A DNA stretch of 64,000 nt, from assembly GCA_949987565.1 (NCBI GenBank), contig OX465103.1, positions 8,203,347-8,267,346 of the forward strand, read 5' to 3'. A model generated the notes under the pieces. That model had not been told where the DNA came from, made no database searches, and saw only the letters and a list, made by a program, of their open reading frames with translations. The DNA comes from Luidia sarsii (Eukaryota; Echinodermata; Asteroidea; Paxillosida; Luidiidae). How positions within the stretch are numbered: position 1 is the first letter of the stretch; every line of letters begins with the position of its first letter. Shown here piece after piece: positions 54,120 through 64,000 of this stretch. The translations under genes were made by a program, and so were the position numbers.

Positions 54120-55590
54120 AATGTTCATTGAATTGCGAGTAGCCGGGTAGCCGACGATTTCAAAATTCGGGTATATACCCAATACCCAAATTGCAAGGTA
54201 TTTCCTACGCTTATAGAAACAAATGCTCTTACTTTCTGAAAGGCAGGACTTTCTAATATCCCAGGTGGCTGTGAGTTACCAGCATCATCACTTTATAATA
54301 TCACAGGCATCTCAAAACAAGCGTTTGGCCCCAAAATTATTGAATATAACATTTCATAACACGAGTTATGTGTGTGCATAATATAGAACGCATTCATGGT
54401 TGCAGTATGTTTAAGAGACACGATCTAGATTTCAAACAGTTAAAAAACCGGCCAGGTTGTACTTCATAACGTTCTATAATACTGACGGCCCCGATATCGG
54501 GGGCATGTGGAATGTGGCGTGCAAATCCCCATCGGAAATAGCATTGCATTCAGCGTCCATCCTGTGGTCTCGTGGTCGGTTGCATATTTCTTGGTCAACA
54601 TTTACACATGGATTTACTCTCCTTGCCCATCATGCGTGCATGCTGCTTGCTACGATTCTCAGGAGTCGAGCTTCCCATTTCCTTGGCCGCAAACCAGTTG
54701 GTCTAGAAATGTATTTTCTGTCTTTGTATATCCACCACTGCAGTATACGGTTTCAGACTTTCCTGAACTGTGCAAAATGTATATATATATATCAGTCTGT
54801 GAGTCCGTGAATACGGTCTGGAAAGTAAATTTTGGATGTCTGCCTACACGAATTCGTCTTAAAAGTTAATTACCCCACCGTCGGCATCGGCTGTTATCGT
54901 GGGTTTTCTAAAAAATAATTTAACAAAGCGTCCACATGGGCGGAATATGGAATACAGAGAAAAGAAAAGCGACTTGATCTTTGCAGCCGTAACAGGCAAA
55001 TGACTCTTACAAATTGTTTGTGTCTGCCTGGGTGGCACCGTAATTCCACTCATTAAACCTGTCGTCATTTGGGGAGCGATGACAAATCAGCCATTATTGC
55101 TCACCGCAATTAGGCTTAAGTCCAGCGCTTTTGTGTGCAAGCTTTTCGTCCTGCGCGTCTCAGCTTGTCTCCCGCGCCGTGACTTGCGTCAATTATTGAC
55201 GCAGTGCCAAGGAATTACCGGCGGATTGAGTATAATTGGCTTAAAATGATTTAATATCGGTGTCTCCTCGCTGTTGCGTATACAGCGGGAATGGGTTGTT
55301 AGTAGTAAGTATTTACTCCGAGGCATTTACACATTGATCATTACGTGTGGTTACGATGTCGCGAACGCCGTCAGAACTGACTTAAGTTCTCCATTTTAAG
55401 CAAAGCACAGAGTACAACAATCGTATTATACCTTCATTTCGGGAATAGAAAATCCTCATCGTCCATCATCTTACAAACCAACACCAAGTGCATGATAGGC
55501 CTACATCTGTAATGCTGTGTTGTTTCAATACATTTGGGGAAATATAACAAGCAATAATAAAATAATAAAAAAAGGAAAACTTTCAAACAA
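54120..55590. other. unassigned sequence
   Basis: The frame 54507-54869 (120 codons) has no motif or coding signature. ATATATAT at 54782 and a 35-bp MITE fragment at 54294 are the only marks. Confidence 0.3.
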
Positions 55591-55599
55591 GTTTAAACA

Positions 55600-55800
55600 A
55601 AAATAGCAAATGGAATTGGCCTGGAACGGGACTTGAACCCGAGACCTCTGTTTTTTGTGTACAAGGGGTCTTACCATCTGAGCTATCCAGCCCTCAGATG
55701 GCCGTCTCCCAAATAGTCAACTAGTCATTGGCGGGGTGGGGGCGCCGGTCAGAAACGTTTAACCATTAGCCGTCGTATATTTCAAGGGAAAACGCAGTCT
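55600..55800 (-). repeat. composite repeat B, minus copy
   Basis: TGGAACGGGACTTGAACCCG and CTTACCATCTGAGCTATCCA are the B- and A-box regions; then AAATAGTCAACTAGTCATTG and GCCGTCGTATATTTCAAGGG. Confidence 0.75.
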
Positions 55801-55930
55801 GCAATATATACCGGTAGGCCTCATCAGCCATACTAGTATCAAACGGCACTGCCTTGACTTTAACACCGAAAATCAGACACTAGAGGAAGACACGTCTAAG
55901 AAGATTTGAAAGGTTGCATGGTGAAAATAC

Positions 55931-56040
55931 AAAGTAGGAGGTTTGCGGTGACACCATGTAAGTATCAGAGTTACCGGCCCTTTTAAGAGCCATACTCCTC
56001 ATCTTAATAAGAGATGATGTGTCAACGCAAACCTCCTCCT
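55931..56040. mobile_element. hairpin MITE H, short copy
   Basis: GGAGGTTTGCGGTGACACCA and GTGTCAACGCAAACCTCCTC arms around a reduced centre. Confidence 0.7.
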
Positions 56041-57011
56041 TGAAGACACTTAGTAACAATGCTTTTCTTCTAGTAAAGCTTACAACCAATTGCGAGTGTA
56101 CTGGTACTTTATTTCAGGGCCGTCTTTTTTCAGGGCCAGGGACTTGGGTTTGACTGAAATGCTCTAGAATAATTATGTCCTCAATACCGGAGGCTCTAGC
56201 TTGTATACAGCTATGCATTTTACAAAGAGCCACAAAGCTGAATCCATCTCACTTCCAAGTACGAACGCCTCTTATTTGTGTCAGGTCGTTATACAACCTC
56301 CATCCCACGTTTCGCGGATCAATCGCTGCGGGTGCATGGTGCTGGATATTTTGACTTGTATAAACCTCCTTCCCGCCCCCGTGACGTGAATGACTATAGT
56401 GTGGCGCCTGGTACCGCGCGGCCAGTAAAACATCCAAAATTGCAAATGGAATCGACCTCCTTGTTGGTGTCTTTTGCCGAGCCGATTTGTGACGACATAC
56501 AAAGGGAAGTCGGCATATACACACGGTCAGAATGTGGGTCATGCGCTGGAACAACAATGGGTTTTTCTTTTCAAATATTATTTGTAAGGAATTGACTAGA
56601 CTGGCACGCTGTGTAATTATTAGGGCAAATTATTGTACACAATGGGTGTGGTGCTACTTGCTATACAGTGCAGTATCCAACCCACACACACACACAAGCA
56701 TGCTCGAAATGAAGGTCCCACCAATGGGTTGGGGAGTTGGATGAAAGGAGTGCACCTCTTTCGTGTGACTGGCGATGTGCCTAAACATGTTAGGCAAAGG
56801 CGACACATGGCGGCACTCCCGTCACGGGAATGCGCGGCTTATCATACAGACAAGCAGGTTGGGAAAGCAGGTTTTGGTACAGGCCTATATACATGTATAG
56901 GTGCCTCTGTTTTGAACATGAAATTACTTCGAATTCAACGGAGCAGCAGCGCCTGCAGACTATGAATGTGTGTCTGAGACGCGCCTCAGTTGGAGCCTTG
57001 ACCAGTGCAAT

Positions 57012-57267
57012 ATAGGCCTTTCTTAATGTTATGCAAAATAATGCATCAAACTGAAAGCGAGGCTATGGGTGCTAGATTTCCAAGATTTTTGTTATTCACC
57101 GCTGCTTTTTTATCTTTTCTTGACATAGGCCTATTATTCTTCAAGAAAACCGAACGCTATCTTAGGAACAACGGTAAGGTACCTTGTGAATCTACCGCCA
57201 TCTTGAAAAAAGCTAGCTCCCATAGTCTCGTTTTGGGCTCAATGCATGAAGATTAAGAAAGGCCTAT
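57012..57267. mobile_element. MITE I, full copy
   Basis: Perfect outer inverted repeats ATAGGCCTTTCTTAA / TTAAGAAAGGCCTAT; inner GCGAGGCTATGGGTGCTAGA. The middle (CGCTATCTTAGGAACAACGG) matches the 52.1-kb copy. Confidence 0.8.
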
Positions 57268-57555
57268 CAGTAAGCCAACGTCAGTCGAATTCTCAAGGAT
57301 AACCAAACTACGTACGACTCAACCCACACAGTGTTGTTTATGTACAATACCGGAATTACTCTGCGTGTGTTTCCATATTGGATCGGATGTGTATCGGTTC
57401 ACGTCTTCAGCGCAAATGGAGCGGTCGTGTTTCCTGCTAAGATATATGAAGACTACAGGGCCTAGATGGAGTGTCTAAACTTAATGCGTAAATTAATGTT
57501 ACCCTTGATACATATAAAGAACTACAGACATGTGTCATCATCAGTGTTGTAGTAG

Positions 57556-57847
57556 AGACCTTCATGTCCGAGACCGAGACCTCAGCATCCGAGACCGAGA
57601 CCAGAGCTTCCGAGACCGAGACCAGCCTCCCGAGACCGAGACTTTCATAAGACTGAGACCGACACCAAGACCGAGACCAAGACCGAGACCGAGACATCAG
57701 CATCCGAGACCGAGACCAGAGCTTCCGAGACCGAGACCAGCCTCCCGAGACCGAGACTTTCATAAGACTGAGACCGACACCAAGACCGAGACCAAGACCG
57801 AGACCGAGACTTCCGAGACCGAGACCAAGACCGAGACTTCCGAGACT

Positions 57848-57890
<43 letters not shown>

Positions 57891-58412
57891 GGACCAAGAC
57901 CGAGACCAAGACTTCCGAGACCGAGACCAAGACCAAGACCAAGACTTCCGAGACCGAGACCAAGACTTCCGAGACCGAGACCGAGACCGAGACCAAGACC
58001 AAGACTTCCGAGACCGAGACCAAGACCGAGACCAAGACCAAGACTTCCGAGACCGAGACCGAGACCAAGACCGAGACCAAGACCAAGACTTCCGAGACCG
58101 AGACCAAGACCGAGACCGAGACTTCCGAGACCGAGACCGAGACCAAGACCAAGACTTCCGAGACCGAGACCGAGACCAAGACCAAGACTTCCGAGACCGA
58201 GACCAAGACCAAGACTTCCGAGACGGAGACCGAGACTTCCGAGACCGAGACCGAGACCAAGACCAAGACTTCCGAGACCGAGACCGAGACCAAGACCAAG
58301 ACTTCCGAGACCGAGACCAAGACCAAGACTTCCGAGACCGAGACCGAGACTTCCGAGACCGAGACCAAGACCTCAAAAAAGGGTCTCGAGACGGTTTCGA
58401 GACCGAGACCTG
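57556..58412. repeat. GAGACC hexamer array with ACTTCC spacers
   Basis: About 850 bp of GAGACC / AAGACC units, broken about every 24-48 bp by ACTTCC. A roughly 120-bp opening block (57565-57690) is duplicated. It ends in an inverted GGGTCTCGAGAC...GGTCTCGAGACC patch. Three long frames stay open on both strands (332, 243 and 202 codons) because the unit is six bases; not taken as genes. Confidence 0.95.
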
Positions 58413-58454
58413 GTCTCGAGACCTATATCACTGGTCTTAATCTGCTTCCCGATC

Positions 58455-58819
58455 TAAAGGCCCAATACAACATTGGGAAGATCGGGAAACATCAATGTTT
58501 CCTTCTAATTTACACAGTTTGTAGATAGTCATGATATAATCCTCATGTTGAAATCTTACGGTCTGGGATACTGTACTTTTCGAGAAATCTTCACTCAAAC
58601 ATCGACAAATAGTGTATTACTCGCGAGTACCGTAGTAAACTATTTTTACACTACAGAACGGTGCGAATTACGGGACGGTCTTTTGCCTTTTTCTACTTTC
58701 TCAGATCACTATTTGAGCTTAAACCATCGCAGGATTTGTTTTTTGGAATGTTTAATGGTTTAACACACAAACTGTGGCAATCGTTTGACCTTTACCAATG
58801 TTGTATAGGGCCTTTAATG
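58455..58819 (-). mobile_element. TTAA MITE family 1, subfamily 2 copy
   Basis: AAAGGCCCAATACAACATTG to CCAATGTTGTATAGGGCCTTTAA-type end; interior TATTACTCGCGAGTACCG. Confidence 0.7.
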
Positions 58820-60535
58820 ACGTAACGTAATGACGTTTCGATAATAGCAGGATCTTTCTCAAAGGCAGTAGGGCGTCATTGCATGGGAAATGTTACGTAA
58901 GACCCTCTTAGTAGATCATTCAATCTAATTATCTGTATACAAATCAACACCCATTGTACCTTATACTTCAAACAGAACTTGAAAGGCACCACCATTTATA
59001 AACGAACGACATCGCTGAAATTATAATGACAAGAACATCAATGATGCTAAAAACAAAAGTATTAATTCTGTTGAAAGGCAGGGCATGATGTGGTTTACGG
59101 TTTCACCATCAATAATCATAGGACTCATGCGAAAAAAAGGGGTTTGAACTCTCAGCATCTTCGACTTCAAAAACATGTTATCAAACCTAAATTCCTCCAG
59201 AGACTACAAACTGCATTCAAAACTTCCCCATCTGCTGAAGAGTCCATTGCCTTCTTGTATGAGTAATCGATCATTGCCTATACAACCGACACTTTGCTTG
59301 GACCATCAGGTAAGCACAAACAATGCACGTTTCAGGTTATTATCATAATTGCTATACAGGCCTATGCGTCCCTGTAGGCTAGCTGGATACCTACTGCCGG
59401 CATCCTCTCGCTATCTGTAATCGGCGTGGTTCATTGTGAACGGATTTCGAGGAACTGTTGTTAACGTGTGGGCAAGCTGTCCTATTCACTGAGTCGTGAT
59501 GACCATATAATGTTCACAAACACAGTTGGCGTGCCGCTCATCCGGTCGTTAACGTGATGGACGAGGTTTTCTAAACGATCTCGAAAATCATTATGGGAAT
59601 TTTTTAACAGCAACGGAGAGAAGAGCTCAGCGTCAACACGAGACCGAAATAACTGAACGGGGTAAATATGCGAGGGTAGACTTCGGAGCTGCGCACAGAA
59701 AAGTCGTGAACCCCCCCCCCCTACGAGCCGGACGCGCCATGCTTCAATCTTCTCGTAACAGATTAATGAAGAAGTCATTAGCTTCAATAATCAGTGCTCG
59801 TCCAGCGAATAAATATGTCATTAGCGCAATCCATATTTCATCCTTGTAGGCGTCTAGCTAGCGGGTGGCAACAGGGGAATTTTCAGTGGCGACTCAAAGT
59901 GCGGGTTGAGGAAAAGTGGAACTCTTGATTTGATTAAGGTGTAGATGGATTCGACCGAACACCACTCGAGGAACTTTCTCTCATCATACTGGACGGACCA
60001 CGTGGTTCTCAGCGTTGCTGTAAATCGAACAACTCATGGTTGGTAACAAACTTATGAAGAGAGGAAGAGATGGATCCAAACGAGGAAACCGCTTGAAAAT
60101 GCGCCTTGTTACAATTTCTACCATTTTTCAAAAACGCAGCATCACATAAATCATCCCATTTCCTCAGGAAATGTTCCAATTCTTTCAAAAAAAAATCTTC
60201 ACTATACCGGGGAATACCTTTCCAACATGGTAATATTTGTAAATTTGATAGTAAACAACACAAGAAAGCTATAGAAGATCAGTCAACGTAATACGATACC
60301 AATGAAAAAACAAACGAGTATGGTTGAAAATCACATATTTGTTGGTGCGGTACTTCCCGCCTTCTCAATGGTCCACTGGTCAGTTGCCTCTGCTTGAAAT
60401 GCCACACCGTATCTAAAGGCTGTGCTGAGTCTATAGGATGTTGGCAGCAGAATTGAGAAAACTGACCGAGATATTCACTTTTCTTGGTGTACATGTCTTG
60501 CACACACCCGCACACGCGAAGGTGTTTTGAAAGAC
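58820..60535. other. unassigned sequence with two minus-strand open frames
   Basis: Frames at 60263-60009 (CWKGIPRYSEDFFLKELEHF) and 59787-59482 look more protein-like than most, but no family is recognised. A plus-strand segment 59152-59266 ending SAEESIAFLYE follows an AG and could be a terminal exon or a transposon remnant. Confidence 0.25.
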
Positions 60536-60539
60536 GGTA

Positions 60540-60916
60540 ATTTAAAGCCCTACACAACATTGGTTGAGGTCAAAGAATAACATCCATACGCTGTCTGATC
60601 CAAAACATGCATGAAATAGCACACCTGTGAAAATTTCAGCTCAATCTGCCAACTGAGTCTCGAGAAAATCGTGAAAACCGCTTTATTTGTTTCGCAAAAA
60701 TGCAGCATTCAACGCCGTACTGTTCCGAAAAATAGTTTAGATCTCGGTGAGACGTAAAGGATTTCTTCTACTATATTCTCCCAAAATACAACATTTCAGA
60801 CAGAAATATTTCAGTGCGAGGTTTCTACTATAATCATCTTCAAACTGTATAAGTTTCATGTAAATCTGTGAACATTTCTGTTTTTCCAATGTTGTATATC
60901 TTTTAGGGGCTTTAAG
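60540..60916 (-). mobile_element. TTAA-flanked MITE family 1, full copy
   Basis: TTTAAAGCCCTACACAACAT to TGTTGTATATC...GGGGCTTTAA; interior as at 38.6 kb (GATCTCGGTGAGACGTAAA). Confidence 0.75.
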
Positions 60917-60919
60917 CGC

Positions 60920-62635
60920 ACTGCACCAACTTGTGTATATCCTGTTTCCTTTTTCAAAAGCACATTATTTTGTCGTTGGAGCTAGGGGGCGCCTAAGCCG
61001 GCTTTACTAGTTACTCAACGTTCCCAGCCCACGAATAACGTCAACCCTAGGCATGTCCTTCTCTTTGATGACGAAATTCGTCGGTTTGGATAATCCGAGG
61101 AAATTCTTTCATAACAACTTTTCTAGCATGACATTTTCCACAAATGTTCGCCAATGACTGTTCCTCATCTCAGTTGTTTTGGCCATTGGCTAAGACTACG
61201 TTGGCGATGACGTGCAGAGTAGGCACACCAAGTGTTATCGGGGCTTAAGACTGACAGAAAGAATCGATCAAAATTGTGTTGTTGATTAATTCTTCCATAT
61301 AAAACGTCCATAATACTTGGGCCTATCGCGATCTATGTGTCCGATACAAACCGGGCGTATCAACTCATACCGGTACCTTGTCATTCCCCCACGACAAAAA
61401 AAACCGACAAAATGTGTCCCATCGGCATGGGAGGCGAATAGACAGTAACGTCTGCTAAACTGACAACGTGGGTCACCTTTTAACCATCTCTAAAGGAAGG
61501 CCAACCATTTTACAAGGGGCCTTGTGGCGCACGGAGCAATGCATTTATAGGGGCCTATACTGATAGGAGCGTATTCATCTGAAGGACTTTCCTTCCCTCG
61601 TTGCTGACCCACATTGATCCCTGTAACGACAAACGCACCTCAAGATGTGATTGATAAGGGCTAGGACCAGAAAATTACAGTATTGTATTAGAAAAACGAA
61701 CGGAATGGAATGGCGAGGAATAGAATACATTGTTGGTGGCTGTCACACGAACGATTTAGTATTCAGAGTAGCCTAGAGGGATAACGATAAAATTGTGCCC
61801 AAGTAGAATATGAACTATGCCCGCTACATCCTAATTTGCATATCTGCTTGACCACCTCCCAAAATGTGACCTGCATATGCAAATTTGGGCTACCTCTAAG
61901 ATAAGCCATTGGCAGTATACACTATATCGACCGTTGATTATGTTGTTTTCAATACATTAATTGATTTGCACAGAAAAATACCAGAATGCGGTTACTAATT
62001 TTTCCATGGTTCCTGAATGCAGGGTCTATTACTAAGACGGTTCAGCTTAGTGTTTTAAACAAAACAGGAACATTCCACATGGAATCTACATCACCTGAGG
62101 TAGAGAATTGTAGTTTGTTGTGTTGAAAATATTAGGAGAGCATACTGCTCAGAGCATACTGGTCGGAACGTCTTCTTTAAGAGACCTTATACATGGTGTC
62201 ACCGCAAACCCTCCTATATTGTTTCACCCACCATGCAAAGCCTTAAGTCTCATTTATGTATCTATTGGTGTCGAAAATAGTGAGATCAAACAGCTTCCCT
62301 CCGATCCGCTCGTTTGAACATTTCGACGTATGCCAGCGTATATGGCTCATAGTTAGGTTACACACACGCGACCCGTACGTTGTAGGTAGGTTATGCGCTC
62401 GTTGACACACGTTCTTGCAAGTTACTCACGAGTCGAAATGCGTCGAAATCATGTCTAGCGTGCCCAAAACGTATTTCAACCTGTATGAGTAACGTGCATG
62501 GAACCTAGGCCTATATCGAGCTTACCTAAATAACGTTAACGAATGTAGACGTATTTGAAGTTTTCCGGACGACCAGAGAACTGACTGAACGTGTTTCTAA
62601 CTTACAGCTACCGTATAATGTATAATGGCGTATCG
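60920..62635. other. unassigned sequence
   Basis: A MITE H fragment lies at about 62190-62235 (ATGGTGTCACCGCAAACCCT). Otherwise no exon or repeat was recognised. Confidence 0.3.
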
Positions 62636-62644
62636 GCAGCGTTT

Positions 62645-62762
62645 AGGGGAATTGGTATAGGCTCTATTCGTATAGGCCCTATTGGTATAGGCTCTATTGG
62701 TATAAGCCCTATTAGTATAGGCCCTATTGGTATAGGCCCTATTGGTATAGGCCCTATAAAAA
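62645..62762 (+). repeat. 15-bp tandem repeat (GGTATAGGCCCTATT)
   Basis: Eight units with small variations (CTCTATTC, AAGCCC). Open on both strands (Ile-Gly-Pro or Asn-Arg-Ala-Tyr repeats) but without other coding evidence. The unit contains ATAGGCCCTAT, a palindrome. Confidence 0.9.
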
Positions 62763-62764
62763 TG

Positions 62765-64000
62765 GGGTTCACAGGAGGAACCCATCAGTACTTCTCAAGG
62801 CTCGACCATCGGCGATGCGCCTCCGCGCGCATATCATAAGTTAGACTATCGTTGGGCATAGGTTGTGAACGCCGGCATCACGCTAAGCATTCGTTTATAT
62901 AAGTTATCTATTAGCTATTGAAACGTTCTTTATCAGTTTCTACTACGTTCTGTATACGTCCAAATCGTTATGAATACGCTATGTATACGCCCAACATTGA
63001 AAAATACATCGTAAGTTCAGCGTAAGCCAGCGTTTTGTGATACGTCAGCATTCGCTGGCTAAATCGTCAAAGAGTGACATGGCCATCAGCTCCGAGTCGC
63101 TCTTGCACAGCACAACCAATAAAGGCTTTCTGCACAGCGAATACAACGTACGTGAACAATCTGAGTGACCTGAGACTCAATTCTTCATACTTTGTTTGTG
63201 CACAAACATATGGGCCCATGGCGTTTATGTGGTACGGACAAAAAATATCGCGCCCGGGTCGTCCATGGTCAAGCTAAATGAACGCCCCTCAAGGAACGAG
63301 CCAATCGACTGCTTGCTCCTTCTTCAAGCCTTCTTTTATTCAGGAACCAACGCACGGATTACTGATACAGATCCGCACAAACAAACAGCCTAGAAGTCTA
63401 GTCACGTGATTCAATCGCAGGCCGCCGGATACCAGGAAGTTGTTATTTGCGCCGACGTACAAATAGTCATCATGGCAGTAAATGGTTTTGAACCGTTGAA
63501 GTGCTCGAACCAGTCAACGGTTGGGAGCGTTGTCAGGAAGCCAGAAAGCAGAGGGGGGGGGGACGACCGTGAATATAGCCTTTCCGTCAGCGCGGCAAAA
63601 CAATCGGAACCAACAGCTTATGTCACTTGCCAGAACGCGTTCCCAAAATACCCGTGCAGAGTGGTGGGGGGAAATGCTACTGTATTTGCAGCGAGTAAAT
63701 TCTGATGGAGATGCGAAATGTGCACACAGATTACTAGAATATGAAATAGCTCACTGCAAGAGAATACACATAACCTGGGTTTGGGCCCCATGGAACCCGT
63801 GTTCAAACACAAATTCCCATTAAATCAGTGGGAAATATAATGGAATTTCACGTTATGCAGCCTTTACCACAGGAAGACGTTTACAACGAAAATACCACAC
63901 ACACAAAAACTTGTCTTTGAGAAAGTTCCTGATAGGATCGAAACCTCAGGTGGTCTAAACTTCGGAGAAAGTAATTTATTTATAGATTACAATAAATGCG
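62765..64000. other. unassigned right edge
   Basis: No gene recognised. A repeat C end (GATCGAAACCTCAGG) lies at 63935-63960. Confidence 0.3.

Noticed and set aside
54507..54869. 120-codon frame as a gene
   Set aside because: No motif, no splice context and overlapping open frames of similar length; could be chance.
57530..58528. 332-codon Thr/Glu/Lys repeat frame and its reverse-strand frames
   Set aside because: By-product of a hexamer array; no flanking exon signals or domain.

Overview
This is a repeat-dense eukaryotic (metazoan) nuclear window. Genes are split into many short exons with GT-AG introns and matching codon phases, and the introns and intergenic DNA are packed with tRNA-derived SINEs, miniature inverted-repeat elements (several with TTAA flanks), decayed LINE ends and minisatellites. 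The gene families and the repeat style suggest a marine invertebrate, perhaps a deuterostome such as an echinoderm, hemichordate or amphioxus. That is inference; nothing in the sequence names the species.

Left part, about 1.3-8.1 kb, minus strand: a TRABD-type gene (TraB domain protein) in seven solid exons plus a possible small first exon. It carries a long acidic N-terminal extension and a C-terminal membrane tail whose exon appears to have a one-base frameshift. Its introns hold a 12-bp minisatellite that starts at a splice donor, several MITEs and SINE copies.

Middle, about 11.1-36.8 kb, plus strand, divergent from TRABD: a nine-exon gene whose junctions are all phase-consistent and which reads as one protein of about 615 residues. 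It has a myristoylation-type N-terminus (MGNVQTHD), a leucine-rich-repeat domain, a polar linker, and a complete ADP-ribosylglycohydrolase-like domain. In that last domain the acidic metal-binding positions of the family are replaced, so it looks like a pseudoenzyme sensor or scaffold. Intron 5 is about 15.9 kb and is largely repeats, including a 1.3-kb pyrimidine tract. This LRR plus degenerate ARH fusion is the most interesting item in the window.

Right part, about 37-64 kb: mostly intergenic and repetitive. The one recognisable host coding exon is on the minus strand at 51.14-51.38 kb. It encodes a ten-cysteine prokineticin/colipase-fold-like domain that ends in a stop codon; its upstream signal-peptide exon was not found. 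There are two decayed LINE reverse-transcriptase tails (42.1 kb plus, 46.5-46.9 kb minus), a 40-bp minisatellite grown from the end of a dispersed repeat, a TTGGG array, a GAGACC array and many MITEs.

The 3-kb intergenic space between the two divergent genes holds a cluster of long foldback sequences, including a 147-bp palindrome. All family assignments are from memory of protein motifs; no search was run.
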